Assembly: GCF_000744815.1 (NCBI RefSeq)
Contig: NZ_JQMQ01000005.1
Coordinates: 4,658,055-4,722,054, forward strand
Source of the DNA: Phaeacidiphilus oryzae TH49
Lineage (GTDB): Bacteria; Actinomycetota; Actinomycetes; Streptomycetales; Streptomycetaceae
Length of the DNA stretch: 64,000 nt
Reading direction: 5' to 3'
Shown: piece after piece, positions 8,196 to 18,690 of the stretch
How positions within the stretch are numbered: the stretch's first letter is position 1
Layout of the letters: each line of letters begins with the position of its first letter
Notes under the pieces: model-generated
The model's database searches: none
Told to the model about the DNA's origin: nothing
Seen by the model: the letters and a program-made list of their open reading frames with translations, nothing else
Program-made: the position numbers and the translations under genes

Positions 8196-9596
8196 GTGAC
8201 CACCACTTCCGATCGCCGGTCCGACGCCGCGCCGGCCTCAGCCGAAAGCTCCGCCGCCCCCGGCGTGCTGTCCCGTCCGTACCGGGCGTTCACCCTCGGC
8301 ATCGTCTCCTGTGTGCTGCTGATCGCCTTCGAGGCGACGGCGGTGAACACCGCGATGCCGGTGGCCGCGCGCAGCCTCCACGGGATCGGGCTCTACGCCT
8401 TCGCCTTCTCCGGGTTCTTCACCACCAGCCTGCTGGCGATGGTGCTCTCCGGCGAGTGGTGCGACAAACGCGGGCCGCTGGCGCCGCTGACCACCGGGAT
8501 CCTCCTCTTCGGGGCGGGGCTGCTGGTCGCCGGGACGGCGGGCCGGATGTGGGAGTTCATCGGCGGCCGGGCGGTGCAGGGCTTCGGCGGCGGACTGGTC
8601 ATCGTCGCGCTGTACGTGGTGGTCGGGCGGGCCTTTCCGGAGCGGTTGCGGCCGTCCGTCTTCGCGGCGTTCTCGGCCTCCTGGGTGGTGCCGTCCATCG
8701 TGGGGCCGGCCATCTCCGGGGCGGTGACCGAGAACCTCGGCTGGCGGTGGGTGTTCCTGTCGATCCCGGTGCTGATCCTGCTGCCGGGCTCGGTGATGGT
8801 GCCTCAGCTGCGGCGGCTCGAGGTCGAGCAGGAGGCGGCGGCCGACGGTCCTTCCGGCCGCTGGGCCGGCCGGATGGACCGGCGGCGGGTCCTCCTCGCG
8901 CTGGCCGTGGCGGTCGGCGCCGGGCTGCTGCAGTACGCCGGGCAGCGGCTGGTGCCGCTCTCGCTGGTGCCGGCCGTCCTGGGGGCGGCGGTGCTGGTGC
9001 CGGCGGTGCTGCGGATCCTCCCCCGGGGGACCGTGCGGGCCGGGCGGGGGCTGCCGACCGTGGTGCTGCTGCGCGGGATCGCGGCGGGGACCTTCTTCGC
9101 GGCGGAGTCCTTCGTACCGCTGATGCTGGTCACCGAGCGGGGGCTGTCGCCGACGCTGGCCGGGCTCTCGCTGGCCGGGGGAGGGGCGTCCTGGGCGGGC
9201 GGCTCCTGGCTGCAGGGGCGGCCGCGGCTGGAGCCGTACCGCGGGCGGCTGCTCCAACTGGGCTTCTGCCTCACGGCGTTGGCCATCGCGGGGGCGGGGA
9301 CCGCGCTGCTGCCGGGGGTTCCGGCGTGGGTGGTGGCCTGCGCCTGGGTGGTCGGCGGGGCCGGGATGGGGATGCTGATCTCCAGCCTGAGCGTGCTGCT
9401 GATGGCGCAGTCCGCGCCGGAGGACACCGGGACCAACTCGGCCTCCCTGCAGATGTCCGACTCGCTGGGGAACGTGCTGCTGGTGGGCCTGGCCGGGGTG
9501 CTGTTCGCGGCGCTGGGCGGGGCGCGGCGGCGGGGACGGCGGTCGGCGTGGCGGGCGCCGCGGGCGGGAGCCACCACCCCTTCGCCTTCGGCGTGA
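8196..9596 (+). CDS. MFS exporter, frameshifted near the C-terminus
   Basis: Major facilitator superfamily membrane protein, probably a proton-driven drug exporter. From GTG 8196 the protein reads VTTTSDRRSD and then a series of membrane helices from about residue 30 (ILVSCVLL-type segments). The loop motif is GEWCDKRGPLAPL after helix 2. The start is chosen because a -10-like TACAGT lies 7 bases upstream, and the earlier GTG 8166 and ATG 8175 fall inside a palindrome. The frame ends at 9596 in an Arg-rich tail, while the last helix is encoded in another frame (see 9515-9667). Either the gene has a 1-base deletion or there is a sequence error. Confidence 0.82.
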   Translation: MTTTSDRRSDAAPASAESSAAPGVLSRPYRAFTLGIVSCVLLIAFEATAVNTAMPVAARSLHGIGLYAFAFSGFFTTSLLAMVLSGEWCDKRGPLAPLTTGILLFGAGLLVAGTAGRMWEFIGGRAVQGFGGGLVIVALYVVVGRAFPERLRPSVFAAFSASWVVPSIVGPAISGAVTENLGWRWVFLSIPVLILLPGSVMVPQLRRLEVEQEAAADGPSGRWAGRMDRRRVLLALAVAVGAGLLQYAGQRLVPLSLVPAVLGAAVLVPAVLRILPRGTVRAGRGLPTVVLLRGIAAGTFFAAESFVPLMLVTERGLSPTLAGLSLAGGGASWAGGSWLQGRPRLEPYRGRLLQLGFCLTALAIAGAGTALLPGVPAWVVACAWVVGGAGMGMLISSLSVLLMAQSAPEDTGTNSASLQMSDSLGNVLLVGLAGVLFAALGGARRRGRRSAWRAPRAGATTPSPSA

Positions 9597-9667
9597 TCTT
9601 CATCGTGATGGCCTGCGGAGCGGCGGTCGGCGCGGTCCTCGCGCCCCGGGCGAAGACGGCGCCGTAG
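9515..9667 (+). other. Out-of-frame last helix of the MFS exporter
   Basis: A reading frame one base off from the exporter encodes AGGSHHPFAFGVIFIVMACG followed by AAVGAVLAPRAKTAP and a TAG at 9665. This is a typical final MFS helix and tail. Restoring one base within the G-rich run at about 9515-9540 would join it to the main frame. Confidence 0.75.
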
Positions 9668-9830
9668 CCTCTCCCCGTCCCGGCTCCGGCCCTTCGCCGT
9701 GGGGCGGGGGGTGGTGTTGGGCCGGGCGGGGCGGCCGCGGGCCGGTACTCTAGGCGGGTTGTCCGATTGCGGCCCAGCCTCGCGCAGCAACCGGGCGCGA
9801 CCGACGTACCCGAGGAACCCGACGGAGATC

Positions 9831-11684
9831 GTGAGTACCGCAGCCGCTTCCGCCGCAGCAGCAGGATCCCCCTCGCAGAGCACGCCCACCGGTTCGCAGA
9901 ACCCGGCAGTACAGCACCAGATCTCCCCGGCGTACCCGGGCCGCGCCCCCTGGGGCACGGCCGGCCGGCTCCGCGCCTGGCAGCAGCGGGCGATGGAGCG
10001 CTATCTGGAGGAGCAGCCGCGGGACTTCCTCGCGGTCGCCACCCCCGGCGCCGGCAAGACCACCTTCGCGCTGACCCTCGCCAGCTACCTCCTCCACCAC
10101 CACCTGGTGCAGCAGGTGACCGTGGTCGCCCCGACCGAGCACCTGAAGAAGCAGTGGGCGGAGGCGGCCGCCCGGCTCGGCATCCGGCTCGACCCGGAGT
10201 ACAGCAGCGGGCGGCTGTCGCCGGAGTACCACGGCGTCGCGGTCACCTACGCCGGCGTCGGGGTGAACCCGATGCTCCACCGCAACCGGGTGGAGAACCG
10301 CAAGACGCTGGTGATCCTGGACGAGATCCACCACGCCGGCGACTCCAAGTCCTGGGGCGAGGCCTGCTTCGAGGCCTTCGAACCGGCCACCCGCAGGCTG
10401 GCCCTGACGGGTACTCCGTTCCGCTCCGACACCAACCCGATCCCGTTCGTGACCTACGCGGAGGACCGGGAGGGGCTGCGCCGCTCGGTCGCCGACTACA
10501 CCTACGGCTACGGCAACGCCCTCGCCGACCACGTCGTCCGGCCGGTGATCTTCCTCTCCTACAGCGGCCAGATGCGCTGGCGCACCAAGCAGGGCGACGA
10601 GGTCTCCGCCCGGCTCGGCGAGCCCCTCACCAAGGACGCGATCAACCAGGCCTGGCGCACCGCCCTGGCCCCCGAGGGCGAGTGGATCCCCAACGTGCTG
10701 CGGGCCGCCGACCGCCGGCTGACCGAGGTCCGCAAGGCGATCCCGGACGCGGGCGCCCTGGTCATCGCCACCGACCAGCAGCACGCCCGGGCCTACGCCA
10801 AGATGATCCGGGAGATCACCGGGGAGGGCGCGACCCTCGTCCTCTCCGACGAGGCCGAGGCCTCCCAGCGGATCACCGACTTCTCCGAGGGCACCCAGCG
10901 GTGGATGGTCGCGGTCCGGATGGTCTCCGAGGGCGTGGACGTACCGCGGCTGGCGGTCGGCGTCTACGCCACCTCGATCCAGACGCCGCTCTTCTTCGCC
11001 CAGGCGGTGGGCCGCTTCGTCCGCGCCCGGCGGCGCGGCGAGACCGCGTCCGTCTTCCTGCCGACCGTGCCCGACCTCCTCGGCTTCGCGAGCAGCATGG
11101 AGGAGGAGCGCGACCACGTCCTGGACCGGCCGCGCCGCTCGGAGGACGAGGACATCTTCGCCGAGGAGGACGCGCTGCTCCGCGAGGCCGAGGAGGAGCA
11201 GAACGAGGGCGACGGCCTCGGCGAGGAGGAGTTCAAGTTCGAGGCCCTGGAGTCGGACGCGGTCTTCGACCGGGTGCTCTACGAGGGCGCGGAATTCGGC
11301 ATGCAGGCGCATGTGGGTTCCGAGGAGGAAGAGGAATACCTGGGAATCCCAGGTCTTCTGGAGCCCGATCAGGTACAAATGCTGCTTCAGAAGCGGCAGC
11401 ACCGGCAGATTCAGAAGTCCAAGTCCCGGCCGGCCGAGGAGGCCGACCTGATCGAGAAGCCCGCCGAGGAGCGGCCGATCGTCACCCACCAGCAGCTGCG
11501 CGAGCTCCGCAAGGAGCTGAACACGCTGGTCGGGGCCTGGCACCACCGCACCGGGCAGCCGCACGGGACCATCCACAACGAGCTGCGCCGGGAGTGCGGC
11601 GGCCCGCTGACCGCGCAGGCCTCGGCCGCCCAGCTGAACGCCCGGATCGCCAGGATCCGCGAATGGGCCACCCGGCCCCGCTGA
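9831..11684 (+). CDS. DEAD/DEAH-box helicase
   Basis: A 617-residue superfamily 2 helicase. Walker A is TPGAGKTTFAL, motif II is DEIHHAGD, motif III is LTGTPFRSD, and the C-terminal helicase domain shows SEGVDVPRLAVGVYAT and QAVGRFVRARR. A Glu-rich stretch (about residues 440-475) follows, then a lower-GC segment and a helical C-terminus. GTG 9831 (VSTAAASAAAAG) is chosen because GGAG lies just upstream and the preceding frame is not protein-like. The family is common in Streptomyces; whether it acts on DNA or RNA cannot be told here. A hairpin terminator begins at its stop codon. Confidence 0.9.
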   Translation: MSTAAASAAAAGSPSQSTPTGSQNPAVQHQISPAYPGRAPWGTAGRLRAWQQRAMERYLEEQPRDFLAVATPGAGKTTFALTLASYLLHHHLVQQVTVVAPTEHLKKQWAEAAARLGIRLDPEYSSGRLSPEYHGVAVTYAGVGVNPMLHRNRVENRKTLVILDEIHHAGDSKSWGEACFEAFEPATRRLALTGTPFRSDTNPIPFVTYAEDREGLRRSVADYTYGYGNALADHVVRPVIFLSYSGQMRWRTKQGDEVSARLGEPLTKDAINQAWRTALAPEGEWIPNVLRAADRRLTEVRKAIPDAGALVIATDQQHARAYAKMIREITGEGATLVLSDEAEASQRITDFSEGTQRWMVAVRMVSEGVDVPRLAVGVYATSIQTPLFFAQAVGRFVRARRRGETASVFLPTVPDLLGFASSMEEERDHVLDRPRRSEDEDIFAEEDALLREAEEEQNEGDGLGEEEFKFEALESDAVFDRVLYEGAEFGMQAHVGSEEEEEYLGIPGLLEPDQVQMLLQKRQHRQIQKSKSRPAEEADLIEKPAEERPIVTHQQLRELRKELNTLVGAWHHRTGQPHGTIHNELRRECGGPLTAQASAAQLNARIARIREWATRPR

Positions 11685-11718
11685 AACCGGCACAAGCGGA
11701 ATGCTTGTGCCCCGGTTT
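11684..11718 (+). terminator. Hairpin terminator after the helicase gene
   Basis: AAACCGGCACAAGC pairs with GCTTGTG-CC-CCGGTTT, giving a 14-bp stem with a 2-base bulge and a 5-base loop, starting at the helicase stop codon. There is no U-run, as is usual in this group. Confidence 0.75.
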
Positions 11719-11896
11719 GCGCGCATAGGCGGAATTCCCAGGTCACGATCTCTGACCGAATTCTGGACAGCCACTACCGCAGGGCGGATCCGCTCACTAC
11801 TTTCCTCTCACGCTCCCGCTGACGGAGTGCGCGGGACCACGTGTCGTCAACGACGCCGGTACGGGGTCCCGTCCGTGCGGAAGAGAGAAGCGCGTC

Positions 11897-12547
11897 GTGA
11901 CCGCCGAGACCTCGCAGACCCTGGATCGGGGCGTCCGCGTGCTCAAGCTGCTCGCGGACTCCGAACGCGGCCTCACCGTGACCGAGCTCGCCTCCCGGCT
12001 CGCCGTCAACCGGACCGTCGTCTACCGGCTGCTCGCCACCCTGGAACAGCACGGCCTGGTGCGCCGGGACATCGGCGGCCGGGCCCGGGTCGGCCTGGGT
12101 GTGCTGCGGCTCGCCCACCGGGTGCATCCGCTGCTGCGCGAGGCCTCGCTGCCCGCCCTGCGGTCGCTCGCCGAGGACCTGGGCGCGACGGCGCATCTGA
12201 CGCTGGTGGACGGGAACGACGCGCTGGCCGTCGCCGTCGTCGAACCCAGCTGGACGGACTACCACGTGGCCTACCGGACCGGGCAGCGGCATCCGCTGGA
12301 CGAGTCCGCCGCGGGCCGCGCGATACTCAGCGCCCGCGGCCTGCCGCCGGGCAGGCGCCCGGAGCCGCCCTATGTGGTCGCCGCCTCCGAGGTGCGCTCC
12401 GGCGCCTGCGGGGTCGCCGCTCCGCTGCTGGGGCTGGCCGGGGTGGAGGGCTCGGTGGGGGTGGTGCTGCTGGGCGGGCCGGTCGCGGAGAGCGTCGGGC
12501 CGCGGGTGATCGCCGCTGCGGCGGCGCTGGCGGAGACCCTGCGCTGA
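11897..12547 (+). CDS. IclR family transcriptional regulator
   Basis: A 216-residue DNA-binding regulator. The N-terminal winged helix-turn-helix is clear (LDRGVRVLKLLADSERGLTVTELASRL, then NRTVVYRLLATLEQHGLVRR). The effector domain reads AHLTLVDGNDALAVAVVEP and PLDESAAGRAILSA. It is somewhat shorter than the usual 250 residues, mainly in the effector domain. GTG 11897 follows GAGAGAAG. It sits alone between the helicase and the Lon-like protease, so its target is not obvious from context. Confidence 0.9.
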   Translation: MTAETSQTLDRGVRVLKLLADSERGLTVTELASRLAVNRTVVYRLLATLEQHGLVRRDIGGRARVGLGVLRLAHRVHPLLREASLPALRSLAEDLGATAHLTLVDGNDALAVAVVEPSWTDYHVAYRTGQRHPLDESAAGRAILSARGLPPGRRPEPPYVVAASEVRSGACGVAAPLLGLAGVEGSVGVVLLGGPVAESVGPRVIAAAAALAETLR

Positions 12548-12554
12548 GGGACCG

Positions 12555-12560
12555 TAGGAT
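12555..12560 (+). promoter_or_regulatory. -10 box of a leaderless promoter
   Basis: TAGGAT lies six bases before GTG 12567, with no Shine-Dalgarno sequence between them. That is the spacing of a leaderless transcript. No clear -35 box is seen. Confidence 0.5.
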
Positions 12561-12566
12561 ACCCGG

Positions 12567-13370
12567 GTGTCCCGACTGTCCCGAAAGCTGCTCTCGCGCC
12601 CTGTCGCGCTCGCGGTGAGCGCCGCCCTGGTGGTCGCGCTGCTGCTGGTCGCCTTCCTCGCCCCGCTGCCGTTCACCGTGATGCAGCCGGGGATCACCGC
12701 CGACACCCTGGGCTCGTACCAGGGCAAGCAGGTGATCACGATCAGCGGGCACGCCGTCCGCCCGACCAGCGGGCAGCTGCGGATGGTGACCATCGCGGCG
12801 ACCGCGCCGCAGGACTCCCTCTCGATCTGGGACGCCCTCAGCGCCTGGCCGGACCCGGACCGCGCGGTCGTGCCGCGGGACGCCGTCTATCCGTCCGGGC
12901 AGTCGCTCTCCGAGATCAACCGGACCGACCAGCAGCAGATGACGCAGTCGCAGAACGACGCGACGGCGGCGGCGCTGGGATACCTCCACCTGAACGCCGA
13001 CCAGGTCAAGGTGCAGCTGCGGCTGGCGGACGTGGGCGGCCCCAGCGCGGGGCTGCTGTTCGCGCTGGGGATCATCGACAAGCTGGCCGGGAACGGCGGC
13101 GGGGGCGACCTGACCGGGGGCAGGACCGTCGCCGGGACCGGGGAGATCACCTCGGACGGGCAGGTCAAGCAGGTCGGCGGGGTCGCGCTGAAGACGAAGG
13201 CGGCGGCGCGGGACGGGGCGACGGTCTTCCTGCTGCCCTCCGTGGAGTGCAGCGAGGGCCGGGCGGACACGCCGGCCGGGCTCCGGCTGGTGCCGGTCGA
13301 CAGCCTTGCGCAGGCGGTCAGCGCGCTGGAGGCGATCGACGCGGGGCGGGGCGCGGTACCGTCCTGCTGA
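12567..13370 (+). CDS. Membrane-anchored Lon-like (YlbL) S16 protease
   Basis: A 267-residue protein of the YlbL type. An N-terminal anchor (about residues 13-33) is followed by an extracytoplasmic region and a C-terminal Lon proteolytic domain. The catalytic Ser is in GGPSAGLLFAL and the partner Lys is in GGVALKTKAAARDGA. The central PDZ-like region is poorly preserved. GTG 12567 is preceded by a leaderless-type -10 box. Homologues are usually assigned to envelope protein quality control; no substrate is evident. Confidence 0.88.
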   Translation: MSRLSRKLLSRPVALAVSAALVVALLLVAFLAPLPFTVMQPGITADTLGSYQGKQVITISGHAVRPTSGQLRMVTIAATAPQDSLSIWDALSAWPDPDRAVVPRDAVYPSGQSLSEINRTDQQQMTQSQNDATAAALGYLHLNADQVKVQLRLADVGGPSAGLLFALGIIDKLAGNGGGGDLTGGRTVAGTGEITSDGQVKQVGGVALKTKAAARDGATVFLLPSVECSEGRADTPAGLRLVPVDSLAQAVSALEAIDAGRGAVPSC

Positions 13371-13482
13371 CGCCGGGACGCGCTTTCTCCGCCCCGGCTC
13401 AGCCCTTCCGCCGTCTCCTCCGCTGCTCCCGCCCCTGCGGTGCGCCCGCGGCGCCGCCGCCGCCGAGGCAAGGCGCCGGGCC

Positions 13483-14490
13483 TCAGCCGGACTTGATGAA
13501 GCCCTCCTGGACGAGCCAGTCCTTGGCCACCGTCCGGGGGTCCTTCCCCTGGACGTCGACCTCGCCGTTCAGCTTCTGCGCCAGTTCGGTGGTGAGCTTC
13601 TTCGTCACCGGTCCGAGGAGGCCGGCGATCGCCGGGTACCTCTTCAGGGAGGCGGAGTTGATCACCGGTGCGGCGTTGTAGTTGGGGAAGAACTTCTTGT
13701 CGTCCGCCAGGACCTTCAGGTTCAGCGCCGGGATCCGGCCGTCCGTGGTGAAGACCTCGCCGAAGCGGCAGGCGTGGCCGCCCGCCAGCGTGGTGTAGAC
13801 GATGCCGCTGTCCATCTTCTGCACCTGGCCGTTGGGGATGTCCATCCCGTAGGCCTTCTCCATCCCCTGCAGGCCGTCGCTGCGCACCGCGAACTCGTTC
13901 TCCACGCAGAGGGTGACCTTGCCGCGGTCGGTCCGGGTCAGCGCGGCCACGTCGGAGAGCGTCCGGACACCCGTCTCCTGCTGCGTCCGCGCGGTGACGG
14001 CCAGCGCGTAGGTGTTGTTGAGGTCGGACTGCGGCAGCCAGGTCACGCCGTTGGCGAGGTCGGCGTCGTGCACCGCCTGCCACTGCTGCTGGGGGTCGGC
14101 GATCGGTTTGGTGTGGCCGAGGTAGGTGATCCACCCGGTGCCGGTGTAGTCGTACAGCGCGTCCGCCGTGCCCTTGAGGATGGCCTGGCGGGCGCCGATC
14201 GAGCCCTGGATGTTGGTCTTGTCGATGACGGTCGCGCCGGCGGCCTTGAAGACCAGGCCGATGATCTCGCCCAGGATGATCTGCTCGCTGAAGTTCTTCG
14301 AGGTGACGGTGAGGGTCGCGCCCGCCAGCGGCTCGCCCTTGCCGACCGAGCCCGGCCGGACCGTGTCGGCGATCGGCTCGCCGCTCTGCAGGCCGCAGCC
14401 GGACAGCCCGGAGACCCCGGCCGGGAGCAGCGCCAGCAGCGCCGCCGCCAGCAGGCCGGCCCGCCGCCGTCCCCTCGCCCGCCCGCTCAC
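13483..14490 (-). CDS. Glycine betaine/osmoprotectant ABC transporter, substrate-binding lipoprotein
   Basis: Periplasmic-type binding protein of the OpuC/ProX (QAT) family, 335 residues. It has an Arg-rich n-region, a hydrophobic segment and a lipobox LSGC, so it should be a membrane-anchored lipoprotein. The mature part reads TLTVTSKNFSEQIILGEIIG and ALYDYTGTGWITYLG, as expected for the family. The GTG start at 14490 overlaps the stop of the upstream permease (GTGA). It is the last gene of a four-gene importer operon. Choline, betaine or carnitine cannot be distinguished from sequence. Confidence 0.92.
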   Translation of the reverse strand: MSGRARGRRRAGLLAAALLALLPAGVSGLSGCGLQSGEPIADTVRPGSVGKGEPLAGATLTVTSKNFSEQIILGEIIGLVFKAAGATVIDKTNIQGSIGARQAILKGTADALYDYTGTGWITYLGHTKPIADPQQQWQAVHDADLANGVTWLPQSDLNNTYALAVTARTQQETGVRTLSDVAALTRTDRGKVTLCVENEFAVRSDGLQGMEKAYGMDIPNGQVQKMDSGIVYTTLAGGHACRFGEVFTTDGRIPALNLKVLADDKKFFPNYNAAPVINSASLKRYPAIAGLLGPVTKKLTTELAQKLNGEVDVQGKDPRTVAKDWLVQEGFIKSG

Positions 14491-15332
14491 CGGGAACCCT
14501 CCAGTCCGCGGGGGTTGAGGAGGAGCTCGGCGATCGAGGCCAGCCAGTCCACCAGCAGCGCCAGGCCCACGGCCAGCACCGAGCCGACGATCAGCACCCG
14601 GGTCCGCTGGGTGACGATGCCGTCCGTGATCAGGTTGCCGAGCCCGCCGCCGCTGACGAACGCGGCCAGGGTCCCGGTGCCGACGTTGAAGACCAGGGCG
14701 GTCCGGACGCCGGCCAGGATCAGCGGGACCGCGAGCGGAAGCTCCACCTTGGCCAGCACGCCCAGCGGGGACATCCCGATCCCCCTGGCGGCGTCCAGCA
14801 GCGAGGGCTCGATCGAGCGCAGCCCGGCCATGGTGTTGGAGAGCACCGGCAGCACCGCGTACGCCACCATGCCGAAGAGGGCGGTCTTGACGCCGATGCC
14901 CAGCCAGAAGGTGAGCAGCGCCAGGATGCCGATGGCCGGGGAGGCCTGGCCGAGGTTGGCCAGGCTCACCGCGACCGGCACCCCCCACCGCGCCCACGGC
15001 CGGGTCAGGACGATGCCCAGCGGGATCGCGATGACCAGCACGAAGAAGGTGGAGATCGCGGTGAGCCTGATGTGCTGCCAGAGGTAGAGCTGCACCTGGC
15101 CGCCGCCGAGCGACTGCTTCTCGATGGCGTCCAGGTGGACGTTGCTGATCCACAGGTAGAGGGCGGCCACCGCGGCGACCACCACCAGCGGCGTCACGAT
15201 CAGCTTGGTGAGGGTGAGCCGCCGCGCCCGCGCCGGGTTGGCCGGCATCTCCTGCTCCTGGAGATCCGACGGGTCCTCGCGGCCGTCGGCGTCCCCGGGG
15301 TCGCGCCCGGGTGGCTGCATGAGGGTGCTCAT
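14487..15332 (-). CDS. Osmoprotectant ABC transporter permease
   Basis: A 281-residue BPD-type permease. About 50 hydrophilic residues precede the first helix (LIVTPLVVVAAVAALYLWI). The coupling-loop EAA-like region reads EPSLLDAARGIGMSPLGVLAKVELPLAVPLILAG. ATG 15332 overlaps the stop of the ATPase gene by ATGA. An internal Met near residue 27 is an alternative start, but the overlap favours the one given. It pairs with the second permease at 16644 to form a heterodimeric channel. Confidence 0.92.
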   Translation of the reverse strand: MSTLMQPPGRDPGDADGREDPSDLQEQEMPANPARARRLTLTKLIVTPLVVVAAVAALYLWISNVHLDAIEKQSLGGGQVQLYLWQHIRLTAISTFFVLVIAIPLGIVLTRPWARWGVPVAVSLANLGQASPAIGILALLTFWLGIGVKTALFGMVAYAVLPVLSNTMAGLRSIEPSLLDAARGIGMSPLGVLAKVELPLAVPLILAGVRTALVFNVGTGTLAAFVSGGGLGNLITDGIVTQRTRVLIVGSVLAVGLALLVDWLASIAELLLNPRGLEGSR

Positions 15333-16643
15333 GCCCGCCCCTCCTCGCCCGGGTGGCCCTCCAGCTGCCGGTCCGTCTCCGGATGTTGGAGCTGGGCCAG
15401 GTCGTGCTGGTGCTCGGCGGCGGTCAGCCGGTCCTCCTCCAGCAGCTCCTGGACGGAGTCCATCAGGGTCTTCATGTCGACCACGCCCAGGTACTCGCCG
15501 CGGCGGCCGGTGACCGAGACCCGGCCGGCGTTGTCGGTGAGCACCGCCTCCAGCGCGTCGCGGAGGGTGGCGTCCTGGGTGACGGTGTCCTGGACCAGCG
15601 CGCCGGCCCGGGCCAGCGAGCCCCGGGCGCGCATCAGGTCCCCGCGTCTCAGCCACTTGTACGGGCGGTTGCGGCGGTCGAGGAGGAGGAGCTCGCTGCC
15701 GCCGTGCTCGCGGAGGAAGTTGAAGATCCGCTCCAGCGGGTCGTCCACGGTGAAGGTGGGGACCTGGGCCATCTCGACGTCCCGGACCCGGGTGAGGTTG
15801 AGCCGCTTGAGGGCCGCCCCGGCGCCGACGAAGCCGGACACGAACTCGTCCGCCGGGTTGGTGAGGATCGCCTCCGGGGTGTCGAACTGGGCGATCACCG
15901 AGCGCTCGCGGAGCACCGCGATCCGGTCGCCCAGCTTGATCGCCTCGTCGAAGTCGTGGGTGACGAAGACGATCGTCTTGTGCAGCTCGTGCTGGAGCCG
16001 GATCAGCTCGTCCTGGAGGTGGTCGCGGGTGATCGGGTCCACCGCGCCGAACGGCTCGTCCATCAGCAGCACCGGCGGGTCGGCGGCGAGCGCCCGGGCC
16101 ACGCCGACGCGCTGCTGCTGGCCGCCGGAGAGCTGGCGGGGGTAGCGGTCGTGGAACTCCTTGGCGTCCAGGCCGACCAGGTCGAGCATCTCCTCCACCC
16201 GGTTCCTGATCCGCTTCTTCGACCAGCCGATCATCCTCGGCACCTGGCCGATGTTCTGGGCCACCGTCATGTGCGGGAAGAGGCCGGAGGACTGGATCGA
16301 GTAGCCGATGTGCCGGCGGAGCTTCACCGGGTCCAGCCTGGTGACGTCGTCGCCGGCGATCTTGATCTGCCCCGAGGTCGGCTCGATCAGCCGGTTGATC
16401 ATCTTCAGGGTGGTGGACTTCCCGGAGCCGGACGGGCCGACCAGCATGACCGTCTCGCCGGGGTTGATCTCCATGCTGATGTTGTCGACGGCGGGCAGCG
16501 TCGAGCCCGGGTAGACCTTGCTCAGGTTCACCAGCTCGATTCCGGCCCCGGTCACCCCCTCCGGCTTCTCGGCCAGGATCGCCGGGGTCTTCCCGCCGCC
16601 GCGCCGGCCGCCGGGCCCGGACGCGTCCGCGGTGGAGGTGGCA

Positions 16644-16651
<8 letters not shown>
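15329..16651 (-). CDS. Osmoprotectant ABC transporter ATP-binding protein with CBS domains
   Basis: A 440-residue OpuCA/ProV-like ATPase. Walker A is GPSGSGKST, the Q-loop region is GYSIQSSGLFPH, the signature is LSGGQQQR, and Walker B is VLLMDEPFGAVD. The C-terminal third holds a CBS pair (ending GEYLGVVDMKTLMDSV), the module that senses ionic strength or nucleotides in this family. It overlaps the upstream permease by 8 bases and the downstream one by 4, so the four genes are translated as one block. Confidence 0.94.
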
Positions 16652-18609
<1,958 letters not shown>

Positions 18610-18690
18610 CCCCTTGTACAAGCCCCTTCCAAGCGAAAGAGTTGCTGATCAAGCAGGAGTACGGATCGGCCGCTTGGGAGGGAACGAGCG

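Noticed and set aside
13306-15087. Plus-strand frame antisense to the OpuC binding protein and permease
   Set aside because: No family motif; the minus-strand genes overlap each other in a normal operon with lipobox and permease motifs.
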